A stretch of DNA of 17,780 nucleotides from Cymbomonas tetramitiformis (Eukaryota > Chlorophyta > Pyramimonadophyceae > Pyramimonadales > Pyramimonadaceae), in NCBI GenBank assembly GCA_001247695.2, contig LGRX02028667.1:1-17780 (forward strand). Direction: 5' to 3'. Under the pieces are notes generated by a model. The model made no database searches, had not been told where the DNA came from, and saw only the letters and a list, made by a program, of their open reading frames with translations. Within the stretch, counting starts at the first letter, position 1. Each line of letters starts with the position of its first letter. Both the position numbers and the translations under genes were made by a program. Positions 1 through 7,843 of this stretch are shown piece by piece.

Positions 1-452
1 AAGCATGCACTCTCCCCCTCCCCCGCAGAGAGCACCGGACACAACAAGCAAACAGAGGTCTTGGCAGATTCATATATTTCAATATATTAATTGCCACCGT
101 CTGGCTTGTTTGGTCCCTCAGCATGTGGCATGAATGTCTGTCTCCCTCTCCGTCAAGTGGAGCAGGTCTCTAAGAGTCTCGTGCACGAAGCTTCTAAGCT
201 AGTTCTAGCAAGCTGCTCTGTCACCTCTGCTACTCTGTCACCTCCGCTGCTCTCTGGCAGCGGGTCTCTAGCAGCGGGTCTCTGGCAGCATACGCGCTCG
301 AACTAGGTCCTCTGGCTCAGAAGCTTCCACGGTGCTACTCTTCTGAGACATTGCCGCCCAATCTGCAAAGCAGCCGCTCTACTGACAGACCTAACAGGCA
401 CCCAAAGCCACATGTGAAGGGGAGGGAATGTGCGAAGGAGCGTGCCGTCACC
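1..452. other. Non-coding sequence downstream of element 1 recombinase
   Basis: No convincing gene is seen here. It lies directly downstream of the recombinase stop and is probably the 3' untranslated or terminal region of element 1. It holds two small tandem duplications: a 17-bp CTCTGTCACCTC-type unit at about 216-249 and a 14-bp GCAGCGGGTCTCT-type unit at about 257-284. There is also an AT-rich patch near 73-92. A short plus-strand ORF at 91-306 shows no recognisable domain and is not called. Confidence 0.55.
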
Positions 453-471
453 TCATGAGAGCTCCTTCGCA
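431..471. other. Perfect 11-bp inverted repeat around the recombinase stop codon
   Basis: TGCGAAGGAGC at 431-441 is the exact reverse complement of GCTCCTTCGCA at 461-471, with a 19-base loop. The recombinase stop codon (453-455) lies in the loop, so in the minus-strand transcript one arm is the end of the coding sequence and the other is the start of the 3' UTR. It could be an RNA structure or a recombination site; no function is shown. Confidence 0.6.
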
Positions 472-1534
472 GCCTCCGCGAACGCGGCCGGAAGGATGAG
501 CCGTTGCTCGTCGTCCAGCTCGCAGTACCTCTCCCAGCAGTCGGACTTCCAGTCCCCCTGCAGCTTGATGTAGAGCTTCTCCACCTTCAGCCGCATGGCT
601 GCCGTGGCCCCGCCCCTACGGAGCGAGTGCCCGGCATACCGGGCTGGGTCCAGCCCCACCTGCACGGCCAGGCTCTTCAGCCCCGCCACCAGCGCCGCGT
701 GCGACATGGGCACCAGCGCGCCCCGCTTGCCCCTCCCCTCCACCTGGAAGAGGGGCGCCTCCTCCGGCAATCCCTCCGTAGCCAGCATGAGCCGGCGGAG
801 GGCCTCCACCGGGCACAGCCTCGACCCCGGCACCGCCACCAATGGCACCCAGTGGTAGCGCTCCCCGCACTGGATGGTCTTCGAGTGTCGCACTCGGATC
901 CACACCACATCTCCAGCCTCTGCAAAGAGCACATCCTCCCTCACCAGCGCACCTCTGGCGTTCCACGCCTGGGACTTCCCCTCGGTGAGGTTGTCCTTGC
1001 GGAACAAGCCGTAGAACCCCACCAGGATGGCCGCCCACAGCGCCAAGCCCGTGATCGACTCCATGTCAGCGAACTCCGCCATGCGCGCTAGGTCTCGCAA
1101 CGTGATGGGCATCACCGGCTTCGCCGGCCGGTCCCACTGCCTGCGCACGCCCTGCAGGGCCGCTGCCACCCAGAACCTGTGAGCAATCGGCGTCCACTCC
1201 ACCCCCTGCTGCAAGTGAAGGGACCGCACACCCGCCAGGTAGGACTTGATCGTCCCTGGCTGCACGAACCACGCTGAGAAAGCAATGAAGCGCGCTAACG
1301 TGGCATCCGACGCCGGGAGCAATGGCTCCAGCGTGCCCAGGCACGCGAAGCGCACGCAGAACGTGAGGAAGGCCTTGACCCCGTGTCGTAGGACCTCTGC
1401 GTGCTCTCGGCGTACGCCCCGTCCTGGTAGCGCTCCACCGCCACTGCCAGCTCCTCCAGCAGCTCCTCTGCGCCCCGATCACACCCAGTCAGGCAACTCC
1501 ACCGGCTCCAGTGGCACACGCACCACCAGCACAT
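453..1534 (-). CDS. Element 1 tyrosine recombinase (one-base frameshift)
   Basis: This is a phage-integrase-type site-specific recombinase that would integrate the circular DNA copy of the element. In the 300-residue downstream part (1355-453) the catalytic set is visible: Arg119 in GLFRKDNL, Lys159 in RHSKT, His243-x-x-Arg246 in GHSLRR, Trp269 in GDW and the nucleophile Tyr277 in ERYCEL. The N-terminal helical core-binding part is read in another frame (1534-1383; AESTQRSYDTG) and joins the catalytic part at a four-C run, 1379-1382, where one base appears to be missing. The start is uncertain. An ATG at 1534-1532 lies in the +1 frame and overlaps the last codons of pol, while the first codon of the 300-residue part is only GTG. 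The frame break may be a mutation or an assembly error. Confidence 0.88.
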
Positions 1535-3998
1535 CCCACCGAGTGGGCCCCCACTCTGAGCGGCCCTTGCCGTCCAGCGCTGGCGCCGTGAAGAGCATCG
1601 TGCCCGCCCGGTACTTGCGCACCGGGCGGAACACCTCGCGCATCCCCGACACCAGCTCGTACGCCTCGTCCCCCTCCCACACCGGCACCAGGAAGCACCC
1701 GCCCGTGCCCATCTGCTGCCTGCGCTTGCACTTCAAGTTGAGCAGGATCTCGTACATCACCGAGAAGGGGAGGTTCGCCCACGTGTTGAGCCCGTCGAAG
1801 CTCTGCTTGCGCGCGTCATCCTCCGCGCTCCAACTCCGCACGCAGAAAGCGTTAGCCCGCGAGGACGCCACGCACGCGTCCAGAGTGAACGGTCCGAACT
1901 CCTCGTCCATCTCCGCGAACAGGACCGGGGAGAACTGCCAGTCGTCTCGGTCCTGCCTCCACAGCACCTCCCGCTTGCGCATCGCCCACCGCATGTGGAA
2001 CTCCTCGAGCTTCAGGCGCGAGAGCAAGTCCGCCAGAAGGTTGTCCTTGGACGAGATGTACTTTGGGCGCAGTCGAATGTCGTGCTGCGCGCAAAGGTAG
2101 AAGATCTTCCTCAGCAGCGGGATGTACTCGACCGGCCCCCAGAACTTGTCCACCTGCGTGAGCGCGCACTGGTTGTCGATCCTCACCACCAAAGTCCACC
2201 CCGACAGTTTGTGTGCCCACAGCGCCAGCGCCCACCACACGGCGAAGAGCTCGAGGTAGTTAATGTGGGACTTCGCCTTGCTCGTGAACGGGTAGAAGTC
2301 GCGCTGCGGCATCTCCGCCAAGTCCTCCCACGAGATGAGGAAGTAGTCGGGCCGGCAGTGTCCACCCATCCCTTTCCTCAACGACGCGTCCGTCGCGAAG
2401 GCGTCCTCGTGCACGTCCTCCTTGTGCAACACCACCTTGCGCCCGTTGTAGAGCCGGATGACGCGCTCCACCACCTTCAGGTCTTGCATGACGCCGGTGT
2501 TCACCGTCACGCGCGATTTGCCGGCTGTCGCCGCGACGAGCGCGAAGCCCTGCCGCGTGTAGAGCGACAGGCCCCACACCACCTGCGCACAAAACGCCAG
2601 CAACCCGAGAAGCGACTCGAGCTTGCGCCTGCGCACCGGTCCCTTCGCTGCCTCCGCGCGCATCTCCCGCAGCTTGTCCGTCACCTGCTGGACGCGCTCC
2701 TCGTCGATCGACGCCGTACATGTCTCGCCGTCGGTGCACAACAACACGCCGAGGAACTCCATGCGTCGCGCTGGACCCTCACACTTAGCTCGATTCACCT
2801 TAAAGCCCAGCATTGTCACGAACTCGATCAAGAGGTCCATCATCTCCTGCGCCTCAGCTGCCGTGCGCGCCACCATGAAGAAATCGTCTAAGTAACCGAC
2901 GCACGGCACCCCCTGCGCCTGCATCCACGCCACGATCGCCCGCGTGTAGCGCATAAAGATGCCTGGCAACGCGCGGTTCCCGAACGGGCTGCGCGTGTCC
3001 ATGTATCGCTTGCCGCGCCACTGGAAGCACTGCGCTGCCCAGTACTGCGACGCGACGGGCAACGACCTGTACGCCTCCTCCAGGTCCACCTTCACCATGT
3101 ACATGCCCGGTCGTAGCAGCGAGTACGCGTCCTTGACTGTCGTGAACTCGTCCTTCTGGAGCTCGATCCAGTCGTTGACACCGACGAACGAAGGTCGCGA
3201 GTAGTCCCAAACGGGACGGTACTTGAGCTTCCCCTTGCGGAGTCGCTCTACCATCCCGAGGGCTGAAACGCCCCGCGGTAGCCGATCGCGAGCGTCGAAG
3301 ATCCTCCCCGCGGCCATCTCCTTCGCGAGCTCCGCGGTCATCGCCTCCGCGTGCTCGTCTCCAACGTAATTCTCCACGACGTACGGCTCGTCCGGCTCCT
3401 CGCCTGCAAAGGGGAAACCGACGCCACATGCCGCACCTCGCACTAGGAAGGCCACGTCTGGCCAATCCTTCAGCGCCTCTGCGAGAAGGTGCGCTCTCTC
3501 CGACATCAGCGGTACCTGCGCCCCCACATCGCGCACCTCCTGCTGGAAGCGAGTGCGCTCCTCCTCCGTCGTGCCCGTACCGGAAAGGCCCCGCGCCTTG
3601 GCGCCCTCCACGATCGCTGCACGCAAAGCCGGCCACCTCGCCGACCTCGACTCCGCCACCGCCGGGTAGTGCTCACCGCACCCGGTACCCGCCGGGGACA
3701 CCGCCGGCACCGGCGCCGCAGCCGGCACCGCCGGCAACGGTGCCCCCGCTGCATCCCACACCGGCGCTACCAGCAGCCTCCGAAGCCGTGCCCACCACGG
3801 CTCCGCGTCCTCCACCTGCATCTCGCACCCCTCGCCTGCAGGTTCGGGCTCCCGATCGCCGCTCGCCACCGCCACGCCATCCGCGCGCTCCACCTCCGGC
3901 TCCACGACGATCTCCCCCTCTGGCGCCCCCTGCGCCCCTCCGCCACCTTCCGGCTCCCCCGGGGGCGTGGCCTCCCCCGGGCTCCACCGCCCGTCCCC
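1479..3998 (-). CDS. Element 1 pol: reverse transcriptase, RNase H and Dam-like methyltransferase
   Basis: This polyprotein copies the element RNA into DNA. Residues are numbered from the GTG at 3905. About 1-200 is an acidic, Ala/Pro-rich leader. The RT spans about 200-450, with VKVDLEEAY (Asp274) and the YLDD catalytic box (Tyr338-Asp341). RNase H spans about 500-630, with Asp506 (FATDAS), Glu552 (NYLELFA), Asp577 (RIDNQ) and an Asp in SSKDN or LLADLLS. About 660-800 resembles the Dam-like N6-adenine methyltransferase of DIRS-class elements (FTLDACVAS), but the catalytic box reads NLPF instead of NPPF/NPPY. The frame is open from directly after the gag UGA at 3999-4001 and is in phase with gag. 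The first ATG is at 3821-3819, so either readthrough or independent initiation is possible. The stop at 1479-1481 overlaps the recombinase ORF. Confidence 0.92.
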   Translation of the reverse strand, partial: GDGRWSPGEATPPGEPEGGGGAQGAPEGEIVVEPEVERADGVAVASGDREPEPAGEGCEMQVEDAEPWWARLRRLLVAPVWDAAGAPLPAVPAAAPVPAVSPAGTGCGEHYPAVAESRSARWPALRAAIVEGAKARGLSGTGTTEEERTRFQQEVRDVGAQVPLMSERAHLLAEALKDWPDVAFLVRGAACGVGFPFAGEEPDEPYVVENYVGDEHAEAMTAELAKEMAAGRIFDARDRLPRGVSALGMVERLRKGKLKYRPVWDYSRPSFVGVNDWIELQKDEFTTVKDAYSLLRPGMYMVKVDLEEAYRSLPVASQYWAAQCFQWRGKRYMDTRSPFGNRALPGIFMRYTRAIVAWMQAQGVPCVGYLDDFFMVARTAAEAQEMMDLLIEFVTMLGFKVNRAKCEGPARRMEFLGVLLCTDGETCTASIDEERVQQVTDKLREMRAEAAKGPVRRRKLESLLGLLAFCAQVVWGLSLYTRQGFALVAATAGKSRVTVNTGVMQDLKVVERVIRLYNGRKVVLHKEDVHEDAFATDASLRKGMGGHCRPDYFLISWEDLAEMPQRDFYPFTSKAKSHINYLELFAVWWALALWAHKLSGWTLVVRIDNQCALTQVDKFWGPVEYIPLLRKIFYLCAQHDIRLRPKYISSKDNLLADLLSRLKLEEFHMRWAMRKREVLWRQDRDDWQFSPVLFAEMDEEFGPFTLDACVASSRANAFCVRSWSAEDDARKQSFDGLNTWANLPFSVMYEILLNLKCKRRQQMGTGGCFLVPVWEGDEAYELVSGMREVFRPVRKYRAGTMLFTAPALDGKGRSEWGPTRWDVLVVRVPLEPVELPDWV
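3958..3981 (-). promoter_or_regulatory. GC stem-loop 3' of the gag UGA (candidate readthrough stimulator)
   Basis: CCCGGGGG at 3958-3965 pairs exactly with CCCCCGGG at 3974-3981 across an eight-base loop. On the minus-strand transcript the stem starts about 17 nucleotides after the in-frame UGA at 3999-4001. Downstream structure stimulates retroviral Gag-Pol readthrough in known cases, so a role here is plausible. The region is generally GC-rich, so chance pairing is also possible. Confidence 0.35.
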
Positions 3999-4742
3999 TC
4001 AGCGGCCACCCGCAGGCGCCGCGCACTCGTGCCCATCGTAGTGCGCGTGGCCCTTGTCGCCACACTTCGTGCACTTGTGCGTGAACTTGCAGTTCTTGCG
4101 GTTGCACCCTGCAGCAGAGTTGAATGAGAAGCACGCACCCGACTTGATGGCATCACGCCCCTTGCTACCGTCCCCTCCTCCGCGGTGCTGCTGCGCGCCC
4201 TCCTTCGGCTCGGCGTCCGTCGCCGGGCTTTGCGTCTTGCGGGAGTACTTACTCCCGCCTCCTCCCCAGCTGCTGCCTCCGCTGCCGCTGCCTCCACCAC
4301 CCGCGCCCTTCATCTTGATGCCCTTGTCGCGCTTGTACATCTCCCAGTGGGCGGTGTACGACACAAGCTCGAAGGTCGTGGAGGCCTCCTTCTCCATCCG
4401 TACGCAGAGGTGGTCGTAGAACTTGCGGAGGTGGTCCCACGCGTAGTCCAACGACATCAGGCGCATCCACTTCCGGAACTGCAAGAGTAGGTCCCGTGCG
4501 TCCTCGGGGGCCTTGCACGCCAGCAACGTGAAGTTCTCGTCCCACTCGTCAAAACTCCGGCAGTGCTTCGCCTTGGCCTCCAGCACCAGGCCCTTCTTGG
4601 CGTCCAATCGCCACTCAGCGGCCCCTTCCTCGTAGTCGCCCCCGGGACGCGACACTCGGATGTCCATCCCCTTCAGCGCACCACCTGCGGGGAGGAAGGG
4701 TCTGGCAGGTACGGCAATCTCACCTGGCGGGCGCGTGATGTC
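3999..4742 (-). CDS. Element 1 gag, C-terminal part with CCCH and CCHC-like zinc fingers
   Basis: This is a nucleocapsid-like protein expected to bind the element RNA. An ATG at 4667-4665 gives 222 residues, but the frame is open back to the TAG at 4743-4745, so it may be continuous with the upstream gag ORF. About residues 38-113 form a helical, Trp/Tyr-rich capsid-like segment (DYAWDHL, AHWEM) that loosely resembles gag of element 2 (ALDW, VAVWEM). A Gly/Ser-rich linker follows (about 119-140). Then come a CCCH finger (Cys179, Cys188, Cys193, His197; spacing C-x8-C-x4-C-x3-H) and a CCHC-like knuckle (Cys199, Cys202, His207, Cys215). It ends at UGA 3999-4001 and pol follows in the same frame. 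Confidence 0.82.
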   Translation of the reverse strand, partial: DITRPPGEIAVPARPFLPAGGALKGMDIRVSRPGGDYEEGAAEWRLDAKKGLVLEAKAKHCRSFDEWDENFTLLACKAPEDARDLLLQFRKWMRLMSLDYAWDHLRKFYDHLCVRMEKEASTTFELVSYTAHWEMYKRDKGIKMKGAGGGGSGSGGSSWGGGGSKYSRKTQSPATDAEPKEGAQQHRGGGDGSKGRDAIKSGACFSFNSAAGCNRKNCKFTHKCTKCGDKGHAHYDGHECAAPAGGR

Positions 4743-5909
4743 CTACACCGCCAGGCTGCCGTCCAGCGCTCGCCGCAGCTCCTCGTCCGTCGCCGTGCGG
4801 AGGGAGCCGAATCGCGCCTTCGCTGCCGCCCGCTTGCGCTCCTCACTCTCGCTGTCCTCGCCGTCCGACTCGACGTGCTGCCTCACCGCTCGCCGCTTCC
4901 TGCTCTTCGCAGCCGCTGCCGCCCACTCCTCATCGAAAACCGGCTGCGCGATCCCTGGCACACCTGCCAACGCCTGCTGCATGTCCGCCAGCTCCTTAAG
5001 CGCGAGGTCGATGTACGCGTAGAGATGCTTTGCGCGCACCTTCGCGCGCTCCGGGAGCTCCTCCAGCCCGCACTGCTCCTCCTTGCACGCGGGAAACTTG
5101 CTGTCCACCAGCTCGAACTCCCACGGCTCCACCCGCCTCGCCGGGTGCCTCCCGAAGCTGTGCTTCACCCGCGCTAGATCGGCTGCTTGGCGCGCCGCGG
5201 CCACTCTGATCTCGGTGATCACACGCTCACACTCCGCCCATGACCACCCCCTGCGCTTCCCCGCCGACGCCCGCGCCACTTCTCGCAGTGACGCGGGCGG
5301 ATCCTGCTTCCGGCTGCCGCCCTGACCGATCGGACCGCGCCCCGCCAGCGCTGCCGCGACCGCTGCGTCCACCATGCGTTGCACTTCACTCTCCGAGCGC
5401 AGCACTCCCCTGGGCGAGGGCCCCGAAGACCCGGGGCTGCCACTCCCGTTCGGAGATGCCTGCGATCCGGGCCGCACCTCCTGCTGCATGTCACTCGCGG
5501 CTGTAGCCCACGCCAGGACCCTGCGCCTCTCCTTCGCCGCCACCCCACGTAGGGCCTCCCACCTGGCTCCTGGCTCCCCCAAGGGCCACTCACCTCGCAC
5601 CACTCGCCGATCCGTGCCCAAGAGCCCCACCTCCACCAGATCGTCGGTGGGACCCTCCAAGTCCCTCGGCATGTCTTCCACGATCGCCTCCTCCAGACGC
5701 TGGAACTCGATCAACATGTCTTTGCGATCTTCCAGCACCTCAACCTTCGTGGTCGGCCTGGACGGCTGCGCCAGCTCCATCAGCTTCGCCACTGCCGCGA
5801 TCCTGGTTCGGGTGCACCAAATCGCTGCCCGCCGGTACTGATCCAGCGTGCGGGTCACGTCCGGTGATGACATCCTCCGGCTCCCGCCTTCTCCTCGCTG
5901 GCCCGTCAT
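4743..5909 (-). CDS. Element 1 gag, N-terminal part
   Basis: The open frame begins after a stop at 5940-5942. The first ATG is at 5909-5907 and a second at 5873-5871 (MSSPDVTRTL), and either could be the start. The product is about 380 residues, largely helical and charged: helices rich in Glu/Arg/Leu (VLEDRKDMLIEF), a Pro/Ser/Gly-rich middle, then an acidic and Lys/Arg-rich tail (ESDGEDSESEERKR). I recognise no named domain. Position upstream of the zinc-finger ORF and pol makes it gag. It ends at TAG 4743-4745, and the downstream zinc-finger ORF continues in the same frame with no stop between, so the TAG may be a nonsense mutation or a recoded stop. The 5' part overlaps the end of the small upstream ORF. 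Confidence 0.72.
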   Translation of the reverse strand: MTGQRGEGGSRRMSSPDVTRTLDQYRRAAIWCTRTRIAAVAKLMELAQPSRPTTKVEVLEDRKDMLIEFQRLEEAIVEDMPRDLEGPTDDLVEVGLLGTDRRVVRGEWPLGEPGARWEALRGVAAKERRRVLAWATAASDMQQEVRPGSQASPNGSGSPGSSGPSPRGVLRSESEVQRMVDAAVAAALAGRGPIGQGGSRKQDPPASLREVARASAGKRRGWSWAECERVITEIRVAAARQAADLARVKHSFGRHPARRVEPWEFELVDSKFPACKEEQCGLEELPERAKVRAKHLYAYIDLALKELADMQQALAGVPGIAQPVFDEEWAAAAAKSRKRRAVRQHVESDGEDSESEERKRAAAKARFGSLRTATDEELRRALDGSLAV

Positions 5910-6398
5910 GCTTCTCGATCTCCTCCCGCAGACCAAAAGTTACCCCTCTACCAACTGGGAACCAAACACTGTCGGAGTCTGCCTCCCACACCTCCTCCGC
6001 GCAATTCGCGCAGAGATTGGTTTTAACAAACGCGCGCCTGTCTCTACGGCGCAGCGGGTTCAGGATCGGCTCCCAAGTCTGCCACTGAGCGTGAGAAAAT
6101 ACTTCACCTTCCCAGCACACGAAGCACGGAAAAGCCGAATCAGCTTCCGGCACCTCCAGCTCGATCACCGGTACCCGTGCGTACGGTAAACGTACCCCTC
6201 GTACGGCTCCCGCGGGTCCCAGTACGGACAGTTGAACTTGCACTTGCAGGGCACGAAAACTGGGTGCGACCAGTTCCTTCTGTCGGTACGATCCTCCAAA
6301 GTCGCGCTCACCCCTGAGATGTCGGTTTGCGTCCCCACGTCTTTCTCCGTAGGCTGTCCGTACGATCCTCTGGGCCCAGCTCGCAACTGCCCAGACAT
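5740..6398 (-). CDS. Element 1 upstream Cys-rich ORF of unknown function (frameshifted)
   Basis: I do not recognise this protein. From an ATG at 6398-6396 the frame encodes EKDVGTQTDISG and a Cys-rich stretch (VPCKCKFNCPYWDP), then stops at about 6165. The neighbouring frame continues with CFVCWEGE and NLCANCAEEVW, which give two CxxC pairs, followed by an Arg-rich segment, and ends at 5740. A one-base shift near 6165-6185 would join the two parts into about 215 residues with a zinc-binding look. The downstream half overlaps the start of gag in a different frame. It could be an accessory ORF of the element, an N-terminal gag extension, or a decayed captured gene. Confidence in the function is low and in coding character moderate. 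Confidence 0.45.
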
Positions 6399-6532
6399 CC
6401 ACGCAACTAGAGCGAAAATATACGATACTCGCTGTGCGATATCAAAGAATTTTTGCGAAACGCGTTCGGAATCAAAAAGAAAGGAAGAACAGTGATGGAG
6501 CGTTGCTCCTGAGGCTGAGATTCCGAAACACT

Positions 6533-6582
6533 GCTTGACACTCCCTGAGAAAGTTGTTAACAACTAACTTCTCGTGTCAAGC
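6533..6582. repeat. Imperfect inverted repeat with central palindrome
   Basis: GCTTGACAC at 6533-6541 is the exact complement of GTGTCAAGC at 6574-6582. The centre contains a perfect 14-bp palindrome, AGTTGTTAACAACT (6552-6565), and partly matching GAGAA/TTCTC arms between. It lies just upstream of the first element 1 ORF and may mark or form part of the 5' terminus of element 1, which is inference. Confidence 0.55.
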
Positions 6583-6635
6583 CTCCAGACGTGTCACGTG
6601 TCATAGATCCAGTGATCGATGACTCCCCCCGTCCC

Positions 6636-6660
6636 GATGCCACAGATACGGTGTGGCATC
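6636..6660. repeat. Perfect 9-bp inverted repeat
   Basis: GATGCCACA (6636-6644) and TGTGGCATC (6652-6660) are exact reverse complements across a seven-base loop. It is the second of four hairpins between 6533 and 6751. No function can be read from it. Confidence 0.55.
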
Positions 6661-6726
6661 GCTCTGGCAGACGGGCCTGGCTACCCTAAACTTAGGGTTC
6701 GCGCGCATTGCTTCTACAATAACCCA

Positions 6727-6751
6727 AATTATTATTTTTCAAATAATAATT
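6727..6751. repeat. AT-rich perfect 11-bp hairpin next to the minisatellite
   Basis: AATTATTATTT (6727-6737) and AAATAATAATT (6741-6751) are exact complements with a TTC loop. The sequence is strikingly AT-rich for this GC-rich window and ends just before the minisatellite starts at about 6757. Such AT-rich cruciforms are known as fragile or insertion-prone sites; a link to the repeat expansion is only a guess. Confidence 0.6.
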
Positions 6752-6756
6752 GTCTA

Positions 6757-7790
6757 ATCACCCTTCATGCACCAACAGCGTATCACGCCGCATTACCCTC
6801 CATACACCAACAGCGCATCACGCCGCATCACCCTCCATGCACCGACAGCGCATCACGCCGCATCACCCTCCATGCACGCCAACGGCGCATCACGCCGCAT
6901 CACCCTCCATGCACTTACAGTGCATCACGCTTACTTATCACCTCCATGCACCCGCTGGCGCATCGCGCGCATCTCCATGCACCAACAGCATCGCGCATCA
7001 CCCTTCATGCACCAACGGCGTATCACGCCGCATCACCCTCCATGCACCGTGGCGCATCACGCCGCATCACCCACTCCATGCCAACAGCGCATCACGCCGC
7101 ATCACCCTCCATGCACTTACAGTGCATCAGCGCGCATCACCCTCCGTACCAACAGCCAAATCGCATCACCCTCCATGCACCAACGGCGCATCACGCCGCA
7201 TCACCCTTCATGCACCAACAGCGTATCACACCGCATCACCCTCATGCCAACAGTGCATCAGCACATCACCTCCATACACCAACAGCGCATCACACAGCCG
7301 CATCACCCTCCATGCACCAACAGTGCATCCGCGCATCGCCTCCATGCACCAGCCAACAGCGCATCCGCCGCATCACCCTCCATACACCAACAGTGCATCA
7401 TGCATCACCTTCATGCAACAGTGCATACGCACATCACCCTCCATACACCAACAGGCGCATCCACGCCGCATCACCCTCCATGCACCAACAGCGCATCACG
7501 CCGCATCACCCTCCGGCCACCAATAGCGCGTCACGCCCTCACCCTCCATGCACCAACAGCGCATCCCCGCGCCCCGCATCACCCTTCATGCACCAATAGC
7601 GCATCGCGGCTGCATCACCCTCAGCCACCAACAGCGCATCACGCCATCACCCTCCATGCACCAACAGCGCATCACGCCGCATTACACCCTTCATGCACCA
7701 ACTTGGTGCATCACGCTTCGCATCACCATCCATGCACCAACAGTGCATCACGCCGCATCACCATCCATGCACCAACAGCGCATCATGCCA
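6757..7790. repeat. Minisatellite, about 35-bp unit, roughly 30 degenerate copies
   Basis: Copies of a unit built from CATGCACCAACAGCGCATCA followed by CGCCGCATCACCCTC are arranged head to tail for about 1 kb. The unit varies by substitutions (TACACC for TGCACC, TTACAGTGC for CAACAGCGC) and by many small deletions. The unit contains a smaller GCATCAC motif twice. It has no stop codon on the plus strand and 35 is not a multiple of three, so all three plus frames are long and open. These are composition artefacts, not genes. The array separates element 1 from the glycosyltransferase exons. Confidence 0.93.
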
Positions 7791-7843
7791 CAGACACTTA
7801 CGAGCAGGAGCTGTTCACTGCGTCGTACCTTGTCACGCACCAG

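Larger units (their letters stand above)
1..6600 (-). mobile_element. Element 1: tyrosine-recombinase retrotransposon (DIRS/PAT/Kangaroo-class), left end not in window
   Basis: Read on the minus strand, this stretch carries in order a small Cys-rich ORF, a two-part gag, an RT/RNase H/methyltransferase ORF and a tyrosine recombinase. RT plus RNase H plus a Dam-like methyltransferase plus a tyrosine recombinase, with no DDE integrase and no protease, is the established signature of DIRS-class YR retrotransposons. The right limit is set near 6600 because coding sequence ends about 6400 and a run of hairpins follows; this boundary is inferred. No split or inverted terminal repeat linking the two ends was found, so the left end probably lies before base 1. 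Several reading-frame breaks suggest an aged copy, unless some of them are translational recoding sites. Confidence 0.8.

Noticed and set aside
1..452. Terminal split repeats of element 1
   Set aside because: I compared this stretch with 5940-6700 by eye and found no convincing direct or inverted match.
1995..2891. 298-codon plus-strand ORF
   Set aside because: Antisense shadow of the element 1 RT/RNase H coding region in GC-rich sequence.
3428..4127. Pro/Arg-rich plus-strand ORFs of about 215 codons
   Set aside because: Antisense to the gag-pol junction of element 1; composition only.
6683..6698. Telomere-like CCCTAAA/TTAGGG
   Set aside because: Only one copy in each direction; better described as a short inverted repeat.
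6757..7790. CRISPR array
   Set aside because: Repeats are contiguous with no unique spacers, and the context is eukaryotic.
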